In this document: positions 1-9,598 of the stretch, piece after piece | Numbering within the stretch: the first letter of the stretch is position 1 | Layout of the letters: each line of letters begins with the position of its first letter | NCBI RefSeq assembly: GCF_008151785.1 | Contig: NZ_CP036523.1 | Location: 682,001 to 746,000, forward strand | Reading direction: 5' to 3' | DNA length: 64,000 bases | Source: Peptacetobacter hiranonis | GTDB taxonomy: Bacteria > Bacillota > Clostridia > Peptostreptococcales > Peptostreptococcaceae | The notes under the pieces: model-generated | Told to the model about the DNA's origin: nothing | Databases searched by the model: none | The model's input: only the letters and a program-made list of their open reading frames with translations | Translations under genes and position numbers: made by a program

Positions 1-157
1 TATTTCAATAGACGAATCTGTGGATGCATTGATAGCACTTGGTTACACACAGGCTGAAGCAAAAGAAGCTGTCAAGAAAACTAAGAAACCAGGTATGGAA
101 ACAGAGGAAATTATCAGAAAATCACTTACATATTTAATGAAAAATCCTATCAAATAA
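1..157 (+). CDS. ruvA: Holliday junction helicase subunit RuvA, C-terminal end (partial)
   Basis: An open frame enters from the left edge and stops at TAA 155-157. It encodes about 51 residues ending in SLTYLMKNPIK. The text DALIALGYTQAEAKEAV is the usual RuvA domain III (UBA-like helix bundle), the flexible part that contacts RuvB and regulates branch migration. The ruvB frame begins 13 bases later, so this is the normal ruvAB pair. The identification rests on this motif and the neighbour; the tetramer-forming and DNA-binding domains lie outside the window. Confidence 0.88.
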   Translation, partial: ISIDESVDALIALGYTQAEAKEAVKKTKKPGMETEEIIRKSLTYLMKNPIK

Positions 158-170
158 TCTAAAGTAAAGT

Positions 171-1226
171 TTGGATTGTGAGGTAGAGAAGGGAGAAATT
201 GACGAGGAAATGCTAGAAGATTTCGATGAAAATAGAATTATAACGTCTACTATGCAGATGGACGATGTGGAAATTGAGAATAATTTAAGACCTAAAACAC
301 TTGATGAGTATTTAGGTCAGGAAAAGTCAAAAGAGCAGCTTAGTATTTTTATTGAGGCAGCCAGAAGTAGAAATGAACAGCTAGATCACGTACTTTTATA
401 TGGACCTCCAGGTCTTGGAAAGACTACATTAGCGGGAATAATTGCCAATGAAATGGGCGTTAATTTAAGGATAACATCTGGTCCTGCAATAGAAAAGGCT
501 GGGGATTTAGCTGCGATACTAACAAATTTAGAAGAGAATGATGTTTTATTCATAGACGAAATTCACAGAATAAACAGAAGTGTTGAGGAAGTTCTTTATC
601 CTGCGATGGAGGATTTTTGCTTGGATATTATAATCGGTAAAGGGCCATCAGCTAGAAGTATAAGACTTGATTTACCTAAATTCACTCTAATTGGAGCGAC
701 TACTAGACCAGGTATGCTTACAAATCCACTTAGAGATAGATTTGGAGTGATTTGCAAGCTAGACTACTACACAAATGACGAACTTGCTCAGATAGTTAAG
801 AGATCGTCTGGACTTTTAGGTGCTGGTATAGATGATAAATCTGCAGCAGAGATTGCTAGAAGATCACGTGGAACACCGAGAATTGCAAATAGATTATTAA
901 AAAGGGTTAGAGATTATGCTCAGGTCAGAGCAAATGGAGATATCACAGAAGATGTAGCAAAAGATGCACTAGAGCTACTTGGTGTGGATTCTCTTGGGCT
1001 TGACTATGTAGATGAAACTCTTTTAAAAACAATCATCGAGAAGTTTGGTGGAGGGCCAGTTGGACTGGATACACTTGCTGCTTCTATAGGTGAGGATAGA
1101 AATACAATAGAAGACGTATATGAACCGTATCTAATACAATTGGGATTCATAAACAGAGGTGCGAGAGGAAGAATGGCAATGCCAAAAGCGTACAAACATC
1201 TCAATTATCCTATAGGTGAGGAATAG
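171..1226 (+). CDS. ruvB: Holliday junction branch migration ATPase RuvB
   Basis: RuvB is the hexameric AAA+ motor that drives branch migration of RuvA-bound Holliday junctions. Visible features are Walker [10 protein letters not shown] (about residues 79-87), Walker B FIDEIH, the sensor segment GATTRPG, the arginine-finger region PLRDRFG, and a C-terminal winged helix with [15 protein letters not shown]. At 351 aa it is slightly longer than usual because of an acidic N-terminal extension. The start is uncertain: TTG 171 has a poor ribosome site, and ATG 210 or ATG 255 would also leave the family core starting at [13 protein letters not shown]. It lies directly behind ruvA and is followed by a long hairpin element that probably ends the transcript. 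Confidence 0.95.
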   Translation: MDCEVEKGEIDEEMLEDFDENRIITSTMQMDDVEIENNLRPKTLDEYLGQEKSKEQLSIFIEAARSRNEQLDHVLLYGPPGLGKTTLAGIIANEMGVNLRITSGPAIEKAGDLAAILTNLEENDVLFIDEIHRINRSVEEVLYPAMEDFCLDIIIGKGPSARSIRLDLPKFTLIGATTRPGMLTNPLRDRFGVICKLDYYTNDELAQIVKRSSGLLGAGIDDKSAAEIARRSRGTPRIANRLLKRVRDYAQVRANGDITEDVAKDALELLGVDSLGLDYVDETLLKTIIEKFGGGPVGLDTLAASIGEDRNTIEDVYEPYLIQLGFINRGARGRMAMPKAYKHLNYPIGEE

Positions 1227-1231
1227 AAAGA

Positions 1232-1311
1232 AGGGGAATGTACTATCTCATACGTGCTCCAGGCAGTCAAGCTGCATTGTCGCATAGTATGAGATAGCTA
1301 CATTCCCTTTA
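1232..1311. other. Structured hairpin element with CTCCAGGC core, copy 1
   Basis: Just after the ruvB stop, GGGGAATGT and CTATCTCATAC on the left pair with GTATGAGATAG and ACATTCCC on the right, giving a long stem. Its apex (1257-1282) carries CTCCAGGC followed by TGCATTGTCG. The same apex is found behind tgt, behind the GDPD fusion gene and behind secA, while the stems differ. It can act as a bidirectional terminator (CCCTTTAATT tail), but the conserved apex suggests a further role. The function is unknown. Confidence 0.6.
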
Positions 1312-1403
1312 ATTATTTTCTCAAACTATAGAATAATTGAGAAAGTTTGTACTTAGCTAAAAAGTACTAGAAGTATATCTTCGGTAAAATTTTAAATGTT
1401 AAT

Positions 1404-1480
1404 GAGAGGCTACATATAGTACCTAGTTTCAAGTAGTTGAGCTGCATTGTTGCTGGGTTATAATATGTGTAGTCTCCTTT
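1404..1480. other. Structured hairpin element, diverged copy 2
   Basis: GAGGCTACATAT (1405-1416) pairs with ATATGTGTAGTCTC (1463-1476). The apex AGTTGAGCTGCATTGTTGC resembles the apex of copy 1 but has lost the exact CTCCAGGC. It ends in a CCTTTAGTTTT tract. It is probably a decayed relative of the element at 1232-1311. Confidence 0.45.
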
Positions 1481-1529
1481 AGTTTTATATAGAAGCGGAT
1501 TTGAATAATTGAGTTGTTTGTATTTTGAG

Positions 1530-1558
1530 TTGATATTTGTTTTTTTAGATAGTATAAT
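1530..1558 (+). promoter_or_regulatory. Strong sigma-A promoter for a candidate non-coding RNA
   Basis: TTGATA (1530-1535), a 17-bp spacer and TATAAT (1553-1558) form a near-perfect promoter. No substantial open frame follows before the terminator at about 1806-1829, so the transcript is likely non-coding. Confidence 0.7.
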
Positions 1559-1564
1559 TATATT

Positions 1565-1830
1565 ATAGAGATTGATGTTAGATTAATTTGTTTAAAGTTT
1601 TTTATGATTTTGCTTATTTTTCTAATGTTTCATGCTCGATGTTGATATGTCAACGTTTTTAGAGAAGTTTGAAGAGAAAATCAATGTTTTTTGAGGTTAA
1701 AAGTGTAAAAACGCTTGCATGCTCGATAATCGTATTTTTAGCCTAGTGATATCAATGGTTTCAGAGGGTAGGATTTATAAAATTGTTCCCCGTAAGGGGA
1801 TGACGAGAGCCATAGGGCTCTATTTTTTTG
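1565..1830 (+). ncRNA. Candidate non-coding RNA, about 265 nt, family not recognised
   Basis: The interval between a consensus promoter and an intrinsic terminator has no credible open frame. It holds two direct copies of CATGCTCGAT (1631-1640 and 1718-1727), a small hairpin CCCCGTAAGGGG (1788-1799), and a terminator stem AGAGCC/GGGCTCT with a T7 tract (1806-1829). I checked it mentally against tmRNA, SRP RNA and RNase P RNA and found no signature motif. 6S RNA is possible by size but the long closed helix is not evident. Its independent promoter and the roughly 900-bp gene-free gap support a real small RNA gene. Confidence 0.5.
1806..1829 (+). terminator. Intrinsic terminator of the candidate ncRNA
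   Basis: Stem AGAGCC/GGGCTCT with a short loop is followed by TATTTTTTT. The gene-free stretch from here to the queA start is A+T rich and I see no other structure in it. Confidence 0.7.
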
Positions 1831-2155
1831 TCCAAAATTACCACTCCTAAAAGAAAAATAATTCCAAAACAAAATCTAATATATTAATAGAAGAAAGTTT
1901 TTAAAATTTCAGAAAAAAACATCTTCTAAATATTGAAAATACTTGCACATAAAGAAAAATTTACCTGTAAAAAAATATTCAACAAAAGTTTAGTTGATAA
2001 ATTTTAAAGAAACTCAATTTGTAAATATATATGGAAAAAAATTTGTTTTTTTGTTATCATAAAAAGAGTATGCAAAAATAAAATGTCAAATAACAACATC
2101 GGGTTATATACCAGATGAACTATAAAAAATGATTATAAGAAAGGAAGAGAGAGCT

Positions 2156-3181
2156 TTGAAGACAAGCGATTTTAATTTTGATTTACCACAGGAATTAATT
2201 GCTCAGACTCCAATAGAAGATAGATCTGCATCAAGACTTATGGTGTTAGATAAGGAAACTGGAGAGATTGAACATAAAATTTTTAGAGATATCAAAGAAT
2301 ATCTTAAACCGGGTGATTGTCTAGTTTTAAATGATACTAGAGTAATACCTGCGAGATTAATAGGTGAAAAGGTGGACACAGGTGGAAAGATAGAGTTTTT
2401 ACTTTTAAAGAGAAACACAGACGACACTTGGGAGTCACTAGTTAAGCCAGGAAAGAGAGCAAAGATAGGGACTAAGTTCTCATTTGGTGGAGGAAAGTTA
2501 ATCGGTGAAGTAGTTGGAATGGCTGATGAAGGTGCGAGAATTATAAAATTCCACTACGACGGAATATTTGAGGAAATATTAGACGAATTAGGAAATATGC
2601 CACTTCCTCCATACATAACAGAAAAATTAGAGGAAAAAGAAAGATATCAGACAGTTTATTCTAAACACAATGGATCTGCTGCGGCACCAACTGCAGGGCT
2701 ACATTTCACAAATGAATTATTAGAAGAAATAAAGGAAATGGGTGTAGACATAGCATTTGTAACATTACACGTTGGGCTTGGAACATTTAGACCTGTAAAA
2801 GTTGACGATGTACTAAACCATGAAATGCATTCAGAGTTCTACATGGTTACTCAGGAAGCTGCAGACAAGATAAACAAAGCAAAAGAAAACGGAAATAGAG
2901 TAATATGCGTTGGAACTACAAGTTGTAGAACAATAGAATCTGCTGCCGAAGAAGACGGACACATGACAGCAAAGAGTGGATGGACAAATATATTCATCTA
3001 TCCAGGGTACAAATTCAAGGTGTTAGACAACTTAATTACTAATTTCCACTTACCAGAATCTACATTAATAATGCTAGTAAGTGCATTATGTGGAAGAGAG
3101 CACGTGCTAAATGCATACAACGAAGCTATAAAAGAAAGATATAGATTCTTCAGTTTCGGGGATGCAATGTTTATAAAATAA
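2156..3181 (+). CDS. queA: S-adenosylmethionine:tRNA ribosyltransferase-isomerase QueA
   Basis: QueA transfers the ribosyl part of SAM to preQ1 at position 34 of tRNA to make epoxyqueuosine, in the cytoplasm. The text [19 protein letters not shown] is the standard N-terminus, followed by [20 protein letters not shown], the [13 protein letters not shown] signature, [10 protein letters not shown] and a C-terminal [16 protein letters not shown]. The start TTG 2156 is preferred over the upstream in-frame ATG 2129 because AAGGA lies about 10 bases before it and it gives the normal 341-aa length. It is grouped with tgt, the preceding enzyme of the same pathway, with a membrane-protein gene between them. 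Confidence 0.95.
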   Translation: MKTSDFNFDLPQELIAQTPIEDRSASRLMVLDKETGEIEHKIFRDIKEYLKPGDCLVLNDTRVIPARLIGEKVDTGGKIEFLLLKRNTDDTWESLVKPGKRAKIGTKFSFGGGKLIGEVVGMADEGARIIKFHYDGIFEEILDELGNMPLPPYITEKLEEKERYQTVYSKHNGSAAAPTAGLHFTNELLEEIKEMGVDIAFVTLHVGLGTFRPVKVDDVLNHEMHSEFYMVTQEAADKINKAKENGNRVICVGTTSCRTIESAAEEDGHMTAKSGWTNIFIYPGYKFKVLDNLITNFHLPESTLIMLVSALCGREHVLNAYNEAIKERYRFFSFGDAMFIK

Positions 3182-3203
3182 ATTAAACTAGGGGTTGAGG
3201 ATT

Positions 3204-3740
3204 TTGAAGCACAAAAAGAATGGATTTATCTTGAATACGGCATTTGTATTCGAAAAAATTCTTGCGGCGGTTGTATTAATTGCCGTATTTTTGGGAACAA
3301 TAGACGTTCTAAGACTTATCTGGGATACGTATATAGTTCACTTTGAAAATATAATTCAGTATGAGCAGTTAAACGACATGCTAGGGCAGATACTGCTTTT
3401 AGTAATCGGAGTTGAGCTGGTTGTAATGCTTTCATTGCACTTGCCAGGAGCGTTAATCGAAGCACTTCTTTATGCGATTGCAAGAAAAATGCTGTTAATT
3501 CCTAAAAAAGAGGGTATGTTAGAGATATTATTAGGAGTGATAGCAATAGCGGGACTATTCATAATCAAGAAGTACTTGATTGATGAGAGTAAGAATGACG
3601 AGGATCAAAAGACCTTAGATGAACACAAAGTTGACTTTGTTTGTAAGGCGCTTCCTATATTCTGCAGAAACAGAAAAGACAAAAATCACGTGTGCACTTG
3701 TCAGAAAAACGAAGAAAACGAAAAAATTGAAGAAAACTAG
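3204..3740 (+). CDS. PsiE-like small integral membrane protein
   Basis: About 178 aa. There are probably four transmembrane segments in the first 120 residues (ILAAVVLIAVFLGTID, ILLLVIGVELVVML, an amphipathic ARKMLLIP stretch, LEILLGVIAIAGLFII), then a charged cytoplasmic tail with several cysteines (CKALPIFC, HVCTC). The hydrophobic pattern and the block ELVVMLSLHLPGALIEALLYAIARKML fit the phosphate-starvation-inducible PsiE family, whose function is not established. TTG 3204 is chosen because AGGGG sits 9 bases upstream; TTG 3195 is the alternative. It lies 22 bases after queA and before tgt, so it is probably co-transcribed with both. The Cys-rich tail is unusual and could bind metal. Confidence 0.6.
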   Translation: MKHKKNGFILNTAFVFEKILAAVVLIAVFLGTIDVLRLIWDTYIVHFENIIQYEQLNDMLGQILLLVIGVELVVMLSLHLPGALIEALLYAIARKMLLIPKKEGMLEILLGVIAIAGLFIIKKYLIDESKNDEDQKTLDEHKVDFVCKALPIFCRNRKDKNHVCTCQKNEENEKIEEN

Positions 3741-3753
3741 GAATTAGAAATAG

Positions 3754-4908
<1,155 letters not shown>

Positions 4909-4912
4909 AAAG

Positions 4913-4945
4913 AAAGGGCTGCTGCAGATTTTGTAGTAGCCCTTT
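4913..4945 (+). terminator. Terminator of tgt, overlapping a competing long stem
   Basis: AAGGGCTGCTGCA pairs with TGTAGTAGCCCTT and is followed by TTTGACG. The right arm (GATTTTGTAGTAGCC, 4927-4941) is also the exact complement of GGCTACTACAAAATC at about 5069-5083, so the two folds exclude each other. Confidence 0.7.
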
Positions 4946-5083
4946 GACGTAACACAAGTATTCGCTCTCCAGGCTTCAGCGCCCCATCCATTTATGTAAC
5001 ACATTTCAATGTTATGGGGCGCTTGCAGAATTGTCGGTGCGAGCTACTTGTGCTTACGTCTTAAAAAAGGCTACTACAAAATC
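4946..5083. other. Structured hairpin element with CTCCAGGC core, copy 3
   Basis: GACGTAA and CACAAGTA at the left pair with TACTTGTG and TTACGTC at the right (to 5060), and an outer GATTTTGTAGTAGCC/GGCTACTACAAAATC stem encloses it. Inside are CTCTCCAGGCTTCAGC, an internal hairpin GCGCCCCAT/ATGGGGCGC with loop TTTATGTAACACATTT, then TTGCAGAATTGTCGG. The internal hairpin and its loop recur almost unchanged behind secA (16231-16300), which shows that it is a repeated element and not a chance terminator. Confidence 0.6.
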
Positions 5084-5232
5084 ATAGAAGCAGACATTTC
5101 TTAAATTATAATTCGTACATAAACTGTTCAGAGTACGTGGGGAGATTTATCTTTGGTGAATGGTTTTGGAAGGTGGTATTAGGGGAGTTAGGCAGATTGT
5201 TTTTTTTGTTATGATTTATTGTGTTTCTGTAT

Positions 5233-5261
5233 TTGATATATGTATATAAATGCGTTATAAT
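5233..5261 (+). promoter_or_regulatory. Sigma-A promoter of yajC
   Basis: TTGATA (5233-5238), a 17-bp spacer and TATAAT (5256-5261), about 55 bases before the yajC start. Confidence 0.7.
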
Positions 5262-5316
5262 ATTCTTTAGACCTTTGGAGAAAGGGAATATAGTATTTCA
5301 AAAGGAGAGATTAATT

Positions 5317-5640
5317 ATGCCAGCACAGCAGTTAATTATGAGTGTGGTTTTATGGGTAGTAGTATTTGGTGTATTCTACTTCTTATTAATAAGACCACAG
5401 AAGAAAAAAGATAAAGAGCTTAAAGAAATGAGAGACTCTATAAATGTAGGTGATAAAGTTGTTACTATAGGTGGACTTTGCGCTACAGTTGCAAAAGTTG
5501 AAGAAGAAAGAGTTGTACTTGAAGTTGGACCAAACAGAACTAAGATGCCATTTGAAAAATGGGCTATAGGAACTGTTACAGAAAAGAAAGAAGTTAAACA
5601 CGAAATAGCTGATCCAGCTAAAGAAAAAGAAGAAAATTAA
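5317..5640 (+). CDS. yajC: Sec translocase accessory subunit YajC
   Basis: A 107-aa protein with one N-terminal transmembrane helix (LIMSVVLWVVVFGVFYFLLIRPQ, about residues 5-27) and a cytoplasmic domain with the family signature FYFLLIRPQKKKDKELKEM, then GDKVVTIGGLCATV. YajC associates with SecDF/YidC and the Sec channel. The start ATG 5317 is preceded by AAAGGAGA; an upstream in-frame extension to 5221 runs through the promoter and is not likely translated. In related clostridia it is followed by SCIFF, its maturase and secDF; here only SCIFF follows. Confidence 0.93.
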   Translation: MPAQQLIMSVVLWVVVFGVFYFLLIRPQKKKDKELKEMRDSINVGDKVVTIGGLCATVAKVEEERVVLEVGPNRTKMPFEKWAIGTVTEKKEVKHEIADPAKEKEEN

Positions 5641-5643
5641 TAT

Positions 5644-5715
5644 TTTTTATTATGAAGGGGCTTTTAAGAAGTCCCTTTTTTAATGCTTTGAAAAGCCCCT
5701 TCATAATAAAAAGTA
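5644..5715. terminator. Bidirectional terminator behind yajC
   Basis: A long inverted repeat: TTATTATGAAGGGGCTTTT on the left and AAAAGCCCCTTCATAATAA on the right, with an inner GGGCTTTTAAGAAGTCCC hairpin followed by TTTTTT. Confidence 0.75.
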
Positions 5716-5858
5716 TTTTATACAAGGTGGATGGAATCGTAGAATATACAAAGAAGGTAGAGGATTTTTTAAGTGTTTTAAAATATGTGATTATTCTTTA
5801 GATGATTAATTATTTTGTTATTTTTTGGTTATTTATCTAAAAAAAGAGGTGTTAGTTA

Positions 5859-5888
5859 TTGGAAAAGTATAGGTATGTATGTTATAAT
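5859..5888 (+). promoter_or_regulatory. Promoter of the SCIFF peptide gene
   Basis: TTGGAA, an 18-bp spacer and TATAAT (5883-5888). The SCIFF start follows 33 bases later. Confidence 0.55.
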
Positions 5889-5920
5889 TAGAAATAATAC
5901 TATGAATGGAGGACTTTGAA

Positions 5921-6064
5921 ATGTCAAAAAAACATATAAAAACTTTATCAAAAGCTACTTTAAAAAACAGTGCATCTAAAGGTGGATGTGGAGAATGCCA
6001 GACTTCTTGTCAGTCAGCATGTAAAACATCTTGTACAGTTGCTAACCAGGAATGCGAAAGATAA
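5921..6064 (+). CDS. scfA: SCIFF peptide (six cysteines in forty-five residues), RiPP precursor
   Basis: A 47-aa peptide starting MSKKHIKTLSKATLKNSAS and containing six cysteines at residues 23, 26, 30, 34, 38 and 45 (GGCGECQTSCQSACKTSC, then QEC). This is the SCIFF family found across Clostridia. A radical-SAM maturase installs Cys-Thr thioether bonds in it; its biological role is unknown. GGAGG lies 9-13 bases before the ATG. The maturase gene that normally follows immediately is absent: a terminator and a CWB2 gene follow instead, so it must be elsewhere in the genome or lost. The peptide itself looks intact. Confidence 0.92.
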   Translation: MSKKHIKTLSKATLKNSASKGGCGECQTSCQSACKTSCTVANQECER

Positions 6065-6086
6065 TAAATTCTTAATAAAAGAAAAT

Positions 6087-6113
6087 CGGACAGTTATTTG
6101 CTGTCCGTTTTTT
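6087..6113 (+). terminator. Terminator of the SCIFF gene
   Basis: CGGACAG (6087-6093) pairs with CTGTCCG (6101-6107), followed by TTTTTTG. Confidence 0.8.
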
Positions 6114-6137
6114 GTATAAAAAAGGGGGGAATTTAGT

Positions 6138-7055
6138 TTGAAAAAGTTATTATCAACAATATTATCAGCGATGTTAGTTGTATCTATGACAGTGTCTTCT
6201 GCATCTGCGTTGACATTTGTAGAGATAAAGGGGAACAATAGATATCAAACATCTGCGTTAATTGCAGATAAGCAAAATTATACAACTGCTATTTTGGTGA
6301 ATTCTACAAAGAGTATAGCAGATGGACTTAGTGCGAGTGCTCTTGCTGGTGCAGCAAATGCGCCAATTTTATTAGTTAAGCAAAATGAAATTCCAGCAGA
6401 TGTAGAGCTTAGATTAGAATGTACAAATAAGATTTATATAATTGGATCTGAAAATGCAATAAGTAAAAATATTGAGGATAGATTAAAAAAATCTGGGTTC
6501 ATAGTAAGTAGAATCGGTGGAAAAAATAGATATGAAACATCTGTAAATGTTGGAAATGAGGTAAAAAGAGTTAAAGGTGGAGCTTCAGAAACATTTATCG
6601 TAAATGGTACAAAAGGGGAAGCAGATGCGATGAGTATTTCTTCTGTTGCAGCTAGAGATTCAGCACCTGTAATCCTTACTGATGGAAAGACAATATCTGC
6701 AGATGCGAAAAAAATAGTTAACAGTATACCTAACAGATACGCTATTGGACTACAGGGGGTAATGGACGAAAGCCTTGTAGAATCAGTAGGTGCGACAAGA
6801 GTTGGTGGAAAAAATAGATTTGAAACAAATAAGAAGATAATAAACACATTCTACAAAAACGTAGCATCTTATTATCTAAGTAAATCTGATCAGTTAGTGG
6901 ATGCATTGGCTGCATCTCCAATAACAAAATACTCTCCTATAGTTTTAGTTAATAAAAACTCTGATAAGAGTGTATTAAAAGGTGCTCAGAAGATGACTGC
7001 TCTTGGTGGAATAGATAAAGCCACAATAGAAAGCTGTAAAAAAGCAGCTCAGTAA
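6138..7055 (+). CDS. Small secreted CWB2 cell-wall-binding protein
   Basis: 305 aa with a signal peptide (LLSTILSAMLVVSMTVSSASA, residues 3-24) followed by three CWB2 repeats that fill the rest: IKGNNRYQTSALIADKQN, then RIGGKNRYETSVNVGNEV, then RVGGKNRFETNKKIINTFY. CWB2 modules bind the anionic secondary wall polymer and trimerise around it. No extra functional domain remains, so this is a minimal wall-binding unit, possibly a structural or competitor S-layer component. It starts with TTG 6138 behind a strong AAAGGGGGGA site. A terminator follows (7074-7119). Confidence 0.85.
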   Translation: MKKLLSTILSAMLVVSMTVSSASALTFVEIKGNNRYQTSALIADKQNYTTAILVNSTKSIADGLSASALAGAANAPILLVKQNEIPADVELRLECTNKIYIIGSENAISKNIEDRLKKSGFIVSRIGGKNRYETSVNVGNEVKRVKGGASETFIVNGTKGEADAMSISSVAARDSAPVILTDGKTISADAKKIVNSIPNRYAIGLQGVMDESLVESVGATRVGGKNRFETNKKIINTFYKNVASYYLSKSDQLVDALAASPITKYSPIVLVNKNSDKSVLKGAQKMTALGGIDKATIESCKKAAQ

Positions 7056-7073
7056 AAATAATATATAGCTAAT

Positions 7074-7119
7074 AAGAGCCTAAAAGTTTCTACGAGAAAC
7101 ATAAAGGCTCTTTTTTTAT
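7074..7119 (+). terminator. Terminator behind the small CWB2 gene
   Basis: AAGAGCCT and AGTTTC pair with GAAAC and AAGGCTCTT, followed by TTTTTT. Confidence 0.75.
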
Positions 7120-7188
7120 GCCAGCCCCTAGTTGTTGTTATAAATATGTGTATATGTTGTTGTATATATTGGTATTGGTTGGTACAAT

Positions 7189-7263
7189 CTGTCCCAATGC
7201 AATATGACAACTTGTCCCAATGCAACATGACAAACTGTCACTATGCTTATAACAATATGACAG
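7189..7263. repeat. Three direct repeats of TGTCNCAATGCAAYATGACA type
   Basis: CTGTCCCAATGCAATATGACA (7189 on), TTGTCCCAATGCAACATGACA (about 7212 on) and a third, looser copy beginning CTGTCACTATGC and ending AATATGACAG. Each copy is itself a partial inverted repeat (TGTC...GACA). The repeats sit about 200 bases before the LtaS-like gene and could bind a regulator. The rest of the gap 7120-7458 shows nothing else. Confidence 0.45.
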
Positions 7264-7458
7264 TATATTTTTGACAAAAAATGTAAGTGAAATGTAAGTG
7301 ACTAGATTAATTTAAATACTAACCTATATGAATCTAGCAGTCAATTAAAATAGACAAATAACAGAAAGTTGTGTTATACTTATGTTTAAAAAGTTACAAA
7401 TTTGTTAACAATATTAAAAATAATAAAATATGACGATAAATTCATAAAGGAGGGTGCA

Positions 7459-9546
7459 ATGGAAAATAACGATACAAAAGAAGTGGTAAATGAAAATAAT
7501 AGCATAAATAATAAAAATAATTTAGATAATTCCAATAAAAACAAACCTAAAAAAATAAAATTTATAACAAAAGACTCACTAAAAGATTTTACTCTTTGGG
7601 TTGTAGTATCTCTTATACTATTCTTCGTGATGGAGTATTTATCTAGAAGGTCAAGAATAGAAAAAGTAGAAGTGTTCTTAAAAGATAACACTTACGCAAC
7701 AGTTATAAATATATTATTAATACTTGGCATAACAGGGATAATATTCTTTGTAAAGCACAAGAAGGCAGTATTGTGGCTTATTTCATTCCTATTCATCGGA
7801 TTGGCAGTGGTTAGCAGGATGATATTGGAATTTAGAGGGATGCCAGTAGCGTTTATGGACTTGTATGCGCTTCAGGATGGGCTTAGTATAGCATCGAGAT
7901 TTATTAATAAAAAAATGATAATTATAGCAGCTATAGTGATAATACTATTCATAGCTGGATTAATTATTATGTGGAAATTAGATAAGAAAAGCAAAAGATT
8001 TAATGGAATAAGTAACATAATTGCGTGGATGCTTTCGATATTAGTATTTGCAGTGAGTATAGGTCCTATAAAGAAAACAGGTATAATACATAACATAGGT
8101 TGGGATGTCCAGGCTACATATGAACTAAACGGATTTTTATATTCAATCTTAGACTCGTATTTTGGATATCTAAGAAAACCACCAGAAGGATATAGCAAAG
8201 AAGCTATAGCAAAAATAAGAGAAGAAGTTGATAAAAAGGCAGCTGAGGACAAAAGAACAATAAAAACTGGAAAAGATGTTCCTAATGTTGTAATAGTTCA
8301 GCTTGAAGGATTTATGGATCCTACAAAAATACCAAACGTAAACCTTAGTATAGACCCAATACCAAACTTTAGAAAATTAGCAGAAAAGAACACTAGTGGT
8401 TACATGAATGTACCTACTACTGGTGGGGCAACAGCGAGAACAGAATTTGAAGTAATATCAGGGCAAAACTTTGATAACTTATTAAGTGGTGAAATACCAT
8501 ACACATCAATAGTAAAAGAAAAAACTTCAAACTCAATGGCAACAGCATTGAAAAATCAAGGATTTACAGCTCATGCACTGCATAATTTTAAGGGGAACTT
8601 CTATAATAGAAACAAAGGGTTTAAAAATTTAGGATATGATACATTCACATCTGTTGAATATATGAACGGTCTAGAATATACAGCACTTGATTGGCCGAAA
8701 GACTATATCTTAACTGATTATATGAAAAAAGCTCTAGACTCAACAAAAGGAAAAGACTTCATAACAACAGTATCTGTACAGGGACACTCAAACTATCCTA
8801 CAGAAAAAGTTGATGAAGATTATCCTTGTAAAATAACTGGTAACATAGAAGATAAATACAAAAATCAGCTTTACTACTACTGTGAGCAGATAAGAGAAAT
8901 GGACGAATTTATAAAACAGTTTGACGATATGCTGCTTCAGAGAAAGAAAGAAACTGGTGAAGATACAATAGTTTTATACTACGGAGATCATATGCCAAAA
9001 CTAGATTATTTATATGATGGTGAAGAATATCTAAACAGATACGAATCTCCATACACATATTTTGCGACATTTGATATTCCAAAAGAAGAAAATGCAATAA
9101 CTGATGCATTCCAGGCGGGTACAGAATTATTAAAACTAGGTGGAGTGGAATACGGACCTATAGAAAAAGTACATGCATACCTAAGAAATGACAAAGATTA
9201 CCTAAAAAAAGTGCAGCTTGTAGAGTATGATATACTATTTGGTGAAAAATACTACCTAAAAGACAATGAAATACAGAAGAAAAATACCATAAAAATGGGA
9301 ATAGACGATATAAAAATAAATTCTGTAAAAGCTAAAGGTGAAACACTAACTGTTGAGGGACAGAATTTCACGGCAAGAAGCTTTGTATATCTAAATGAAA
9401 AACTATTAGAAACTACAATGGAAAGCCCAGGAAAACTTACTGCCAAACTAAATGGAGAGTTAAAGAAGGGTGATATCATAGTAGTTAAGCAGCTTGGAGA
9501 TCATGATGCCGAGCTTAGTAGTACACCAGAATTTAAAATAAAATAA
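7459..9546 (+). CDS. LtaS-type lipoteichoic acid synthase / phosphoglycerol transferase family protein
   Basis: 696 aa. A charged Asn/Lys-rich N-terminus of about 40 residues is followed by about five transmembrane helices (roughly residues 45-200), then an extracellular sulfatase-fold domain. That domain carries VPNVVIVQLEGFMDP, the catalytic-threonine segment PTTGGATARTEFEVISG (about residue 320), HALHNFKGNFYNRNKGF, and the metal site YYGDHMPKL (about 509). LtaS enzymes build polyglycerol-phosphate chains from phosphatidylglycerol. The last 90 residues (INSVKAKGETLTVEGQNF) look like an Ig/TIG-like extension not usual in LtaS. The start ATG 7459 follows AAGGAGGGTG; a longer frame from 7402 has no such site. 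It precedes a CWB2-GDPD gene by 52 bases, suggesting joint work on wall glycopolymers. Confidence 0.85.
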   Translation: MENNDTKEVVNENNSINNKNNLDNSNKNKPKKIKFITKDSLKDFTLWVVVSLILFFVMEYLSRRSRIEKVEVFLKDNTYATVINILLILGITGIIFFVKHKKAVLWLISFLFIGLAVVSRMILEFRGMPVAFMDLYALQDGLSIASRFINKKMIIIAAIVIILFIAGLIIMWKLDKKSKRFNGISNIIAWMLSILVFAVSIGPIKKTGIIHNIGWDVQATYELNGFLYSILDSYFGYLRKPPEGYSKEAIAKIREEVDKKAAEDKRTIKTGKDVPNVVIVQLEGFMDPTKIPNVNLSIDPIPNFRKLAEKNTSGYMNVPTTGGATARTEFEVISGQNFDNLLSGEIPYTSIVKEKTSNSMATALKNQGFTAHALHNFKGNFYNRNKGFKNLGYDTFTSVEYMNGLEYTALDWPKDYILTDYMKKALDSTKGKDFITTVSVQGHSNYPTEKVDEDYPCKITGNIEDKYKNQLYYYCEQIREMDEFIKQFDDMLLQRKKETGEDTIVLYYGDHMPKLDYLYDGEEYLNRYESPYTYFATFDIPKEENAITDAFQAGTELLKLGGVEYGPIEKVHAYLRNDKDYLKKVQLVEYDILFGEKYYLKDNEIQKKNTIKMGIDDIKINSVKAKGETLTVEGQNFTARSFVYLNEKLLETTMESPGKLTAKLNGELKKGDIIVVKQLGDHDAELSSTPEFKIK

Positions 9547-9598
9547 TTCAAAAACTAAAATTAAACCCAATCTAAAAATAATGTAAAGGAGAAAAATT

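Noticed and set aside
1788-1811. CCCCGTAAGGGG hairpin resembling a CRISPR repeat core
   Set aside because: It occurs once with no spacers or cas genes nearby; it is better explained as part of a small RNA with a terminator.
1980-2155. Possible preQ1 riboswitch before queA
   Set aside because: A GGGTTATATACC stretch and an A-run are present, but I could not fit either the class I or class II preQ1 pseudoknot consensus.
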